From the NCBI GenBank assembly GCA_009733575.1, contig ML769467.1:90702-154701 (forward strand): DNA of 64,000 nt. The letters run 5' to 3'. Source of the DNA: Gymnopus androsaceus JB14. Taxonomy: Eukaryota > Basidiomycota > Agaricomycetes > Agaricales > Omphalotaceae. Below, in pieces: positions 54,942 to 64,000 of the stretch; the first letter of the stretch is position 1, and every line of letters begins with the position of its first letter. A program made the translations under genes and the position numbers. A model generated the notes under the pieces. That model was not told the origin of the DNA. It did no database searches and saw nothing but the letters and a program-made list of their open reading frames with translations.

Positions 54942-55832
54942 ATGAACCAAACAACCATGACGACTTTGCAATTAGACATTGCGCTTGAAAGTGCAACAAT
55001 CAAGGGCGAATATCTCGCTCCTACTTTACGCTGAAGCTCTGCTCAGATCGCTGTTTGCCTTCATCCCTGGGGCTGGCTTGGAGGAAGTATGCAGGACCCG
55101 TAATTATCTCTTCAGCACTTTTCGCTTCAATGTTTGACTCCCTGGTAGTGTCTTGGACCTTCTCCTTAAGCCCTTGCAAGCAAACGGCTACCATACAATT
55201 CGATACAACTCCCGCGGAGTAGGAGGTTCCTCTGGCTGGCCATCCTTTACTGGCTTCACAGAGGGAAAAGACCTCGAAGCTGTCGTAGATTGGTCAATAA
55301 ATTATGTAGAGAGCCTTCCAGGTAAATTTAAAGTCAACGCTGTAACAATCATAGTGTGTATCACTTTCGCTTCAAATACTTCACTAGTTCTTTACGCTCT
55401 ATGCAGGGTTATTCTCATGGATCTCTTATTGCGACCCTCTTCCCCGTACTCCGAAATCCCCAGATAAAAACATCCTACATCCTCATATCCTATCCACTAG
55501 GTCCACGTAGCTATCTCACTCTCTTTCGCTCCTCAACATATACCAAAAAGCTTCACGATATCATATCTAGTGCAAGTTCGGATATACTCATTCTTTACGG
55601 CGACCAGGACGAATTTACAAGCAGAAACAACTACGTTGGATGGGTGACGGAGCTTGTCAAGTTGCGAAAAGAAGTGACTCAGCCAGGCTCAGTTGAACAG
55701 GGCCCTAGACTAGTTGAACATCCAGGTTTGACCGTGGCCTATCGTCCTGGGGCATCACACTTTTGGAGAGGAAGAGATGGGATATGGTTGGCGGATACTA
55801 TTGAGAATTGGCTATCCAGTCCCGGAGTATAG
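54942..55832 (+). CDS. Alpha/beta hydrolase (dienelactone-hydrolase-like fold), one in-frame TGA
   Basis: The start is MNQTTMTTLQLDIALESATI. A first exon has AQIAVCLHPWGWLGG (oxyanion-side strand) and then introns. Next come YHTIRYNSRGVGGSSGWPS, DLEAVVDWSINYVES, the nucleophile elbow GYSHGS (Ser, reached across an intron at about 55354-55406), the acid in ILILYGDQDEF and the catalytic His in GASHFWRG. So Ser, Asp and His are all present. A TGA at 55032-55034 lies between the N-terminal strand and the LHPWGW motif; an Arg CGA or a start further downstream would resolve it. This layout is found in fungal proteins of unknown substrate. The gene is short (about 240 residues). Confidence 0.75.
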
Positions 55833-57921
55833 GCTACCAAAAGGAAGCTTTGCCGGAAACGACGGTCCACGGAATCGAACCGTAAATATCGAGTCTATCC
55901 CTTCCTTTCAGATGCAATGGATAACGTCTTCATCATGATAACTCTGTTGTACAATGCTGGGGAGGAGTCCTGGTCGATACAGTGCTTTATTCGCCAGCTG
56001 TACTGCTCGGGTTGTATTCGGAACTTCGATATCCAAAATAATCAAACCATTAAATAAAAATTGAGGATCAGGCCTTGTCGTACTTTGTGTGAGTGAATGG
56101 GATGGGTTGAAGGGCACTAACGATGGGTGTTATTAAAGGGTTGAAGTTAGTACTGTATGGTGCGCCTTTAATCGCTTTATATCAGCGTTAATAAATTTCA
56201 CTAGAGTAGTCTTGCCAAAATCATCGAACATCCTCTTCCGAGTCGTTCTCCAACTCTGTGCCAAATCGATACATGGCAGACACTGGCTGTCTTACAACGG
56301 CATTTATTCTTGGGGGCTCGCTGCTAATTCTTTTCAGCGATACTACAGCTCTACGACTCTACTGAAACTGGTTGTCTCAGTCAAGTCTCAGTAGCGACGC
56401 CAAATTTTGTGGCGGAGTGGTTATACGAATTTCGTTGATGGGAGGGTATACATAAGGTTTTTGTTTTCGTTCTTGAAGCAAACGCTCGAAGCCATTCAGT
56501 ACCGCTTCGATTTGTCGTTTCATTCTCCTGATTCACCTAATTACTATGTTTAATCGTGCGTGGATGTCGCTGAGGAGCCATTTGTCTTTGTTTTGTTCAT
56601 TTCAAGTTTACTGCGCTACACTACTTCTCAATCAAAGGCGACACAATGACCCTTGATAAGTACAATGATAGCAATTATAATCAACCGTTTTACAGAGAGC
56701 AATGCGTCCGGTCAGGAGGACCTTGTTCTCAACGTTGCAACTTTTAGGCTTTCTCAACCCAAATTTTGACTTCAAATCATCAAAACGTTCAAGTTAAGAA
56801 CCTAGCTTTTTGCACTCGTCGTCGGCTGGCGTCCTTGGCTGGAAGCTTCAGACTCACATGATCTACAGTGACGCGAAATCAAATTCACACCCGATTTGGA
56901 AACCGCATACGTCACCGGCGCTAAATATTTCGAACTGTTTTTACCGCTTTTTTTTGGCAATACTATAACATCATGACTATGTAACTGTATCCTACGCGTG
57001 GTGTTAATACAGACTATGTATACATACTAGAAAATGGCTAATTTCTGCTGAGAGGTAGGACAATTTGTGTGGTAAGCGCCCGTGACGTATACAGGTTTCC
57101 AAATCGGGGTGTGGATTTGATTTTGGCTGCGCATAGCCTCCTTGCGCAAAAACATATAAGTAAAGCAGGAAGGTGTGCCTGCATACGCTTGTCAACTTGC
57201 TGGTCGAGTTCCCCGTCCTATTGCTGGTTCAATAAGGTATTTCTTCACCCTTTTATTGTCTTGGTTTGGTTTAATTGATACTTATTTGCTCTATCAAGAC
57301 TTGGGGTGCATTCAGTGTCAAGATGCCACCTCGACATCACACCAACTGAAACGTATAAGCCTGACATGATGGCCCCCACATGCCAGGCTCCCTCCCCTTG
57401 ATTCGCGTATTACCGCACACTCCGAATATTTCGACGAATAATTCTAGCTAATATCAATTAGGAAGGAGTCCAGATAGACCCATAGATCCCTCACATAAGC
57501 CAGAAAATGCGTGATTCCGTTGACGGACATTCCTCCGGCAACAAACTTGCCTTCCAATCTGCATCTTGAATGATCAGGCATCTTATCATCATCCCGCCCT
57601 CTATCCCGCCCTCCCGACAACTTACTAATACCTTATAGTTATACATTTACTAAGTATTTTATTGAATGAGCAACTTACTGCGCTCTACAAACACTCTCAA
57701 GCTGTAAATCTTTCTCGGTAATGGGTGCAAAATGTATACATTCAACATACGGTACAAACTAGAGCAAAACTAAGCAGCTTCATTACTGGCGGCGCCAACC
57801 GTTCTCTTACGCGGCTTGCCTGCATCAGAACGTTTCTTCCGGGGGGCCCTCTTTTGCACCGCTACTGCATCACCACTGGCATCAGTAACCATGTTCATTG
57901 CTACGAAGTTAGAAGGGGGAG
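55833..57921. other. Gene-poor spacer with MITE-like repeat
   Basis: No gene was recognised. It contains the inverted repeat at 56873-57128 and a promoter-like segment at about 57137-57215 that resembles 25098-25160 (gcgcaaaaa, TATA-like, then gctg[ga]tcgagttcccc). Confidence 0.5.
56873..57128. mobile_element. MITE-like inverted repeat element
   Basis: The arm at 56873-56926 (gaaatcaaattcacacc...cgatttggaaacc...gtcac) is the inverted, roughly 85% identical copy of 57071-57128. About 145 bp of AT-rich non-coding sequence lies between. Size and structure fit a miniature inverted-repeat transposable element. No flanking duplication could be fixed by eye. Confidence 0.55.
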
Positions 57922-59107
57922 CTAGACCTGAGGTGGGAGAAGGAGATACACGCGATGGAACTTGAATGCACCAGATGTAGAGCTCAATCCCTCCTCCGGA
58001 ACTGTCTGTCCCCCTGTCGCTGCTTCGCCGTTGCTGCTACCATCTCTGCCTTCTTGTCCATTGTCACTGCTCTGAATGACTGCAGGGCCAGAGGCTATTG
58101 CTAACCAGTTGCTGTACTCCTGAGTCGTCATACGGTAGAAGTGGGCCACGCCTGAGTCCCATGCATGCCAGAGGAGTTCAAGCTCCGACTTCGTACTGAC
58201 ATGACTAGGGTTCTTAAACTTGTTCAATGGCCAGTTCTTGATGACAACTCCAAAGCGCTTGGTAATCTGCTCCTCGAAGCCTAGGTACATCATGCGGCCA
58301 ACCTTCACATTGCCAACAGACTCCTCTACTCAAATAGTTAGATACGTGAATAAGAATAATGAAACAACGCACGAAGTTTCCTGAAGATAAGCCCTGCAAT
58401 ATCCTTCTTCATCTGTGCAAGTATTTGCACATGCATCCGCGCCAGCCCCTCAACGCCAGAAACCATGAACGCATCCATCCTGTAGCCCATGTCGGCAGGA
58501 ATCTCCTTATATGCGTTGCTGAAGAACTCAACAACACGGTTGCTACTGGCAAAGACAAACGGTTTGTGGTAGACCTTGTTGCTTCCGCGCGTAGTAATCA
58601 GCAAGTGTTCATCGCCCGTCCTCATAGTTAGACGCTGCAACTATCAAGCACCAAGTTAGATTTGTGGTCAATAGAAATCTGATGAACGTACAGTTTCTTG
58701 TATGCGCTGAAGAGTCAAGACAGAGGCTTGAGCTGCAGTGGCGGAGACTCGATGCTCCCCAACCTCTTTATTGGCTTGACGGTTGCGAAGATGTGCCAGC
58801 TCCTCTCTTGTAGCTGCATCTTTATCTTCTTCAGACATGACTTCCCACATCTTTGCTATCTTTTTTGACATCTCGTTGACCTTCTGACGAGGCTGACCTT
58901 CTGGGATTTCTGTTAACGTATACTTTAGTGCTGAAGCGACAACAGACTTAAGGTTAGCACTTACCAGCGTTCATAAGCTTGGATTGCAGGCTAACAAACG
59001 CGTTGTATCTTCCAACATTTTTTGTTGACACCTGCAACCTCTCGGACTGGAAGATGTCGGTGGCAATAAGCTTGGTGGGGAGGTGAATAAAACGCTCATG
59101 AATCTCA

Positions 59108-59115
59108 GCTGCAGC
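59108..59115. repeat. hAT 8-bp target site duplication, left copy (GCTGCAGC)
   Basis: GCTGCAGC at 59108-59115 is repeated exactly at 62652-62659. The element ends next to both copies begin TAGTG, as usual for hAT termini. The duplicated word is itself palindromic. Confidence 0.85.
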
Positions 59116-59127
59116 TAGTGTATGGCA

Positions 59128-59265
59128 CGGGTCGGGTCGGGTCTCAAAAACCTGGACCCGACCCGGACCCGGCCAAAAACCCGTACCCGGATAGCCGGGT
59201 ACGGGTTACCCGCCTTGGTCGGGTACGGGTTAACCCGGCTATCCGGGTACAAGTTACCGTACGTT
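59128..59265. repeat. hAT subterminal CGGGT-rich region with hairpin
   Basis: Dense CGGGT/ACCCG words occur here, and a perfect 18-bp inverted repeat: 59183-59200 (gtacccggatagccgggt) pairs with 59233-59250. A similar dense array lies at 62545-62640. Such words are typical hAT transposase binding sites. Confidence 0.7.
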
Positions 59266-59334
59266 CCGATATCATTCAAGCTCTTTCAAGTATCGAATAA
59301 AATTACAATAAAACTTATTTACTATACACTATAA

Positions 59335-62300
59335 CTACTCGTCATCATCAAGCAGGTCAATTACATCGTCGTTGTCAACATCAAGTTCAGTGAGAAAGGC
59401 AACCAACTCTTCATTCGTCATGAAATCTTCTCGAGACCAGTCGCCGAAACACATCAGTGCACGTACTGTACCAGAACGAAGGCGGTTGCGCAGATGGGAT
59501 ATGAGGATGCGGCCACGAGAGAAACCACGCTCAACAGAAACAGATGATGCTAGGAAAAGCAAACACGTTAGTATGAAACACATGAAAGAAAAAAATCACG
59601 TACGTGGTATTGAATGAATGGATATTGCCAACTTAGCCAAGTTTGGATAAGTCTTCCGATTTGCAAGCCACCACTGTAAAGGGTCCTCTGTCGGCACACA
59701 ACTATCTGCAAGATATCGGTCCAACTCGTCCTTATCTCCCGGCCCCACACTAACTTGAGTCTGTGTACGCCTGGCTAGGAACGATGCAAAATGATTGGAT
59801 GTAGATGCCACAGGGGTCGAGGCCTAGAGGCAGTCGCCCATTAGAAATGCATCACACGTCAAAAAGAAAGGACTTACAGATGAAACGTCCCTAGTTGCAG
59901 CCTGCGTCGGCTTGTAACGGCTTTCCCAAGCATTTCGGGTGACTTCGGTGGCACCTTCGATCCATGTGTCGGGCCAACGTGCCTCACGAAAGTAATCTAA
60001 CTTGAGAGAGGGATGAAGAACTAACTTTAAGGTCAATACAGCTGAACACAGGACAAACAACCAGACCCGATACTCACCCATAGCAATGCGATAAATATCT
60101 GAGTCATCTGACAGTGTGTAATATTTGTTCATGGTTTTCTTCCCAATTGAGAGTGCATGTCGAATAGGGTCAGAGAGTGTTTGATTGTCAATGATGCCAG
60201 TGGCGAAGGCTTCGTCGATACTATCCATGGCAGGTATAACATCGGCAACGCTGACGGAGTCAGAAGAGAAATAAGTCGTCGCGTCCTTGAGAATCTAGAC
60301 AAGATTAATCTCAGTATGGGAATGAGAGAACAACATACCTTTAGTGCGGATACCAAGCCCTGAATAGCGTCCCATTCTTCAGCATCGAGGAGATATTCTG
60401 AAAGCCCGTTCGAAGACTTGTCCAGGAAATCCATAACGTGCTGTTTCATTTCGAGAAAAGCAGAGAGCATATCGTAAGTCGAGTTCCAGCGAGTAGCCAC
60501 GTCGCGAGGAAGTACACGGTTTTTGAAGTCAGTGTTGGCAACTTGCTCTCGCCACTTGGGCAAGAGCAAGGTCGGGGAATTGATAATTTTGAATGAAATT
60601 TTTCGTGTCTGTGGTGAGAGAAGGAGTATAAGTTCCGAGCATGAGTTACGCGGCCCACGCGGCTTTCAAACTCAGGTAAGCTTACTGAACAGGCTGACTG
60701 AGCCTGACTCAAGTACGCTTACCGTGAGCTGACTGAGCCGGCTGGCTTACCTTGTTTAGCGCATTTCTCACAGGCTGTACGTCCTTGTTCCACTGTTCCC
60801 TCTCTGCTTCACTCATCTCATTCAGAACCTCGACAAAACCTTCCTCATCATCCTTCTCCTGCTCGCCATTCGCTTCAATATCCCTTAGCTCAGCATACAA
60901 CTCCTCGAGGCCACTATCATCCAAGGGCACACGGTCACCAGCAGTGGTCTCGGCGCTGTTTGCTTCAGCGGGCTTGGGCTTCGCAGGCTCGAAAGGCTTC
61001 AGGACTCCTTTGGCGGTCAAATTGACAGTGTGTGGAAAGCAGCGAACATGGGCTTTCTTGCCGCGGAATTCGTTAAGGATCTCGGCTATCTTCTCGAGCA
61101 TGGACGTATTCGCGGAGGCATTATCGCATGTTATCGAGATGATCTAACGTATAGGTCAGCTTTGATTCAGCCATGGTTTAATAACTGAATTGACCTTATC
61201 TTCAATCCCATACGCACGTAGGACCTTTACTACCGCCTCAGCCATGTTCTCTGCCGAATGCGAAACCGGAAGCTCAAAAAAGTCCAAGATTTTTGTGGTA
61301 AGTTCCTCCTTCCCATCCTTCCCTTTCCGAGGCCATGTTACGGTGATATTCATGAACGCCTCGTGATTAGGTGACGTCCAGCAGTCCAGAGCCAGCGCGA
61401 GTTCACCGTCATAAGCCTGTAGCTCCGCAGCCAGCTTCTCCTTCGTCTTTTCATACAGCTTCTTCACATCACGAGCGACTGTCTCTTTACTGGGGACGTA
61501 GTGCTTCGGCCGTCCTTCTTTTTGCAACCAGCGATAGCAACGGTCTTGTACGATACGAAATGGTCGGGCTGATTCTGCTACCCATCGTGCAGTTACAACC
61601 CTACAGCAGCAACAGGAATGAGTCCATCAATATGGAGGTATCTAGTACAGAATGTCCTTACCGAATGGTCTCTTTCTCCGGTGGGCGGGTCGAGAAGCTC
61701 TGCCACCATCCCTTCACAGTTTGTAGCATCGAGGTAAGTTTCGATTGGCTCTTACGCCCTAGATTTTTGATGGCATCTTTAGTTTTTTCGAGTGTCGAAT
61801 CCTTTGCCGCAGCAACAGCTTCATCGCCCCAGCATCTTTTGGCATGCTTTGTTAAGTTTCCTTTTGAGGATGGATGGTGAGTTTCTCTCGGTTCACTGGG
61901 CTGTTAAATCATACTAACCTGTTGCGCCTTTATCTGCGGTCTGTAGCCCTTGTTGAATTGATGACCGACACATTGAGCAATGAAATACAAGATATTCGGG
62001 GGTCTTTCCGTCGTTTGCAAATTGAATTATGGGCTCATTGAAGAATGCGTATATCGAAGACTTCCGTTTTGCAAATTCTTTCACTAGTACAAGGTAAGTT
62101 ATTGGGCATCGATGAGCTGAACGTGCAATGGCTTACGCGTTTTTTCAGTGGCAGCCTCCTTAGCAGCTTTTCGTGCCTCAGTTGTATCGAGTACTTCATC
62201 ATCGTCTTCAATCGAAGGATCAAGGGGGTCGATTTCATCATCTTCGAGAGTTTGTATGGGCATTTTAGTAGTAATTCATTTGTATTTGATGTTGCACCTA

Positions 62301-62404
62301 CCGCTTTCGATGACGTTCACTCTATTCTTCCGCTTATTGATTGTGTTTTTCCTTTGCGTTTTGTTGGGAGCATTTGAGGCAGGTGCAGAACGTTTTCCGG
62401 TCAT
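59335..62404 (-). CDS. hAT transposase with BED-type zinc finger
   Basis: The start is at 62404 (MTGKRSAPASNAPNKTQRK). An acidic region follows (EIDPLDPSIEDDDEVL), then a BED-like finger: FHCSMC, followed by NLTKHAKRCWG. The RNase H-like catalytic domain contains ALALDCWTSPNHEAFMNITV (first Asp), IISITCDNASANTSML (second Asp) and HVRCFPHTVNLTAKG. A middle insertion is rich in Glu/Asp. The second half has RWNSTYDMLSAFLEMKQHV. The C-terminal hAT dimerisation region has DPLQWWLANRKTYPNLAKLA and SSVSVERGFSRGR, then ISHLRNRL. About ten introns keep the frame and I saw no stop or shift, so an active enzyme of roughly 800 residues is plausible. Confidence 0.88.
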
Positions 62405-62651
62405 GGTTGAAGGCCAAAAACAATTTTTGTCCGTTTAAAATAAACTTGACCAAATATCTACGGTGCTAGAAGCACTTTACACGTAACTCGTTGCAATCTT
62501 CAGGACTAGTGAAGTCCTGAAGCGCTAAATTGAATTTAGCCGCCGGGTTTGCTGCTCGGGTCTCGGGTCTTCAACTCCTGACCCGACCCGTACCCGGGAG
62601 TGTACCCGACCCGGAAACCCGGCGTACCCGGCAAACCCGTGCCAATCACTA

Positions 62652-62659
62652 GCTGCAGC
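62652..62659. repeat. hAT 8-bp target site duplication, right copy (GCTGCAGC)
   Basis: Exact copy of 59108-59115, directly outside the right terminus ...CACTA. Confidence 0.85.
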
Positions 62660-62987
62660 TGCGTAGATTTGCTGATGGACCTCGAGAAGAGCCTCCTTGT
62701 AGCTCTCCTTTTGAGCCGCGCGTTGCTTTTTTTTCTCTGCTTTTTGCCCAGCGGTGAGTTTGATACCAATACGTTTGGCTTGAATTCTCCAGGGCTTTCG
62801 AGCAGTAGAACCCACTCTGCGCAATGCATGCAGAAGCTTGTCGAAGTTGCTTGCTTTCTTCTGTCAAGCCATTGTGGATAGCTGGATGAGAGACTCCGAA
62901 TATTCTGAAGATCACTTATCAAAAAAAAAATGCCGTGTAACTAGCGCATCGAGATAGCAAAAAATCAAATGTTGCATATTCCATCAA

Positions 62988-64000
62988 CTAAAGCATCTTA
63001 TACAGGTCCCAAACCAACTGGGCTTTCTCGGAAGTAAGCGCGTCCCAAAACTCCTCTTTACCAACAGCCTCTATAAACATTTCAGCGGAATATGCACCGA
63101 GAAGCACTTCCTCAATATCAGCAACATCTTCTGAACTGAGTCCCTCATTTGCAGGCACCCGGCGCCCAAAATCAATGCCTTTTGCCCTAGCAGCACGCGC
63201 TCGTCGTGCAGGAGAGGCAGGACCGGGGCTTTCAGGGTCTGATTGATAGTCAAATTCAAGATAAGAAAACACAAAAAAAAAACAGAACGTACTTGGGCTA
63301 TTGATACGCAACTCAACATTTGGCGAAAAGAGAATGTGATACGAGCCGGGGTTCCTTGCGTATTGGCTACAGGAGCTGGACAACGAGGAGTAGATGGCGC
63401 AGAGGGACATTGGCGGCTGGAACGGAGTTGCGGAGTTTCAGGGTCAGAAGGCGGGTCAGGGCTGGGAACATGTTCTTCCGGACCTCCTCCTTCACACCCT
63501 CTTCCAGAAGAGACCTGCGTAGAGCAGCACTACTCTTGGGCTGGCTCATTGGGTTATATGCGTGAACTGCTGTCCTGGGAGTGTCGTTGAGCATCTGGCA
63601 TCTAATAGCCTTGGTGAAGCTGCGGAATGCAAATGCCTCTTGAAAAAGCCGACCGTCAGAATTTGTCTTGGAGTTGTCCACTGAAGCAATAGCTTCAGCG
63701 CTGCTCATGTACACCGTTAAAATAATTGTTAGAGGATAGTCAGAAGCACCTACATGTCAAGGTATAGCCCTGGTCTAGCGCCGTGCTTCACTGCCCATAT
63801 CAACTCATCTCGCTGTTCCACTGCGTCTGCTACCTCTCTAAATCCTGGGTAGAGATAAATTTTTCCACAAGCGCACGGGCGCTGGGATTCAATTGGACCT
63901 CACGGAGAAGAATGGCTGAAGCCGTTCGAATACAAAGCTTGCGAAGGTGTAGTCGGACATTCTATATGATAGGCAGAGGTGGCGCGCCGTATCCACCAGT
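62988..64000 (-). CDS. Partial unknown gene running off the right edge
   Basis: The stop is at 62988. The last exon gives PASPARRARAARAKGIDF, ADIEEVLLGAYSAEMFIEAV and LTSEKAQLVWDLYKML. A 54-bp intron (about 63241-63294) joins it to ELRINSPN. Upstream segments read PMSQPKSSAALRRSLLEEG, ELIWAVKHGARPGLYLD and IRTASAILLREVQLNPSARA, entering from an acceptor at about 63965. At least two one-base shifts (near 63860 and 63330) are needed to connect them. No family is recognised. The gene may be decayed or miscalled in places. Confidence 0.45.

Larger units (their letters stand above)
59116..62651 (-). mobile_element. hAT DNA transposon, 3,536 bp, apparently intact
   Basis: The terminal inverted repeats are TAGTGTATGGCACGGGT on the left and TAGTGATTGGCACGGGT on the right (reverse complement), followed at both ends by many CGGGT/ACCCG words. 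An 8-bp duplication flanks it. One transposase gene fills the inside. It lies in the coding sequence of a HMG-box-like gene whose frame is restored by its removal. Perfect duplication, an undamaged transposase reading and matching ends suggest a recent insertion. Confidence 0.9.
57922..62872 (-). pseudogene. HMG-box-like basidiomycete protein gene, split by a hAT element
   Basis: The gene starts at 62872 (MA, then TGA at 62866-62864 where Arg CGA is expected, then QKKASNFDKLLHALRR). It proceeds to KKKQRAAQKESYKEALLEVH and reaches QQIYAAAA, where the hAT element interrupts. Past 59115 the same frame continues EIHERFIHLPTKLIATDIF, then a HMG-box-like helix pair (MSKKIAKMWEVMSEEDKDAA), and later exons with FVFASSNRVVEFFSNAYKEI, ARMHVQILAQMKKDI, FEEQITKRFGVVIKNWPL and a Ser/Gly-rich end. 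Proteins like this form repeated families in agaricomycetes. Removing the hAT element and one 8-bp duplication restores the frame exactly. Codon 3 is nonsense, so it may already have been silent. Confidence 0.75.

Noticed and set aside
55871..55881. Perfect tRNA B-box word GGTTCGATTCC on the minus strand
   Set aside because: The T stem and a partial acceptor can be drawn, but no matching A box, D arm or anticodon arm is found at the right distance; at best a tRNA fragment.
59118..59334. Pro/Arg/Asp repeat frames at the hAT left end
   Set aside because: They come from CGGGT/ACCCG words of the transposon terminus, not from a gene.

Overview
The window is nuclear DNA of a filamentous basidiomycete, almost certainly an agaricomycete. 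The genes carry many short (about 45-70 bp) GT-AG introns, and the window holds families typical of that group: a KDZ transposase with a CxC2-type zinc cluster, a TET/JBP-like dioxygenase, a DUF6536 membrane protein and a basidiomycete MRP-type ABC transporter.

Left part, 1-18922, is nested mobile DNA. A Ty1/copia retrotransposon (integrase, reverse transcriptase, RNase H, 3' LTR) is split inside its integrase gene by a 16,152-bp element at 59-16210. An exact 8-bp duplication (CAAACTCA) flanks that element, and removing the element plus one copy restores the copia integrase reading frame. The element has a 59-bp, 52/59-identical inverted repeat near both ends. It carries a divergent pair, KDZ transposase (+) and TET/JBP-family 2OG-Fe(II) dioxygenase (-), plus at least three cargo genes: a long Pro-rich protein of unknown function, a small protein with an RNase H1 N-terminal (viroplasmin-like) fold, and an unknown multi-exon gene. 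It also holds an older, decayed KDZ relic and a tRNA-like sequence. The transposase has two TGA stops where CGA is expected, while the dioxygenase reads intact.

Middle part, 19.1-55.8 kb, is ordinary host sequence. It contains a DUF6536 membrane protein, a secreted heme peroxidase, a gene-poor stretch (24.2-29.9 kb), three RING/coiled-coil/disordered proteins, a VAMP7-type R-SNARE, triosephosphate isomerase, an ABCC/MRP transporter, an M28 glutamate-carboxypeptidase-like peptidase and an alpha/beta hydrolase. Two of the RING genes share a 4-nt microexon in the same phase. Several conserved genes here (SNARE, ABC, M28, one RING) show isolated one-base frame shifts, which may be base-calling errors or real decay.

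Right part, 56-64 kb, is again mobile. A MITE-like inverted repeat is followed by a basidiomycete HMG-box-like gene split by an apparently intact 3,536-bp hAT transposon (8-bp duplication GCTGCAGC, ends TAGTG). A partial unknown gene runs off the right edge.

All exon boundaries were read by eye from splice signals and frame continuity. No database search was possible.
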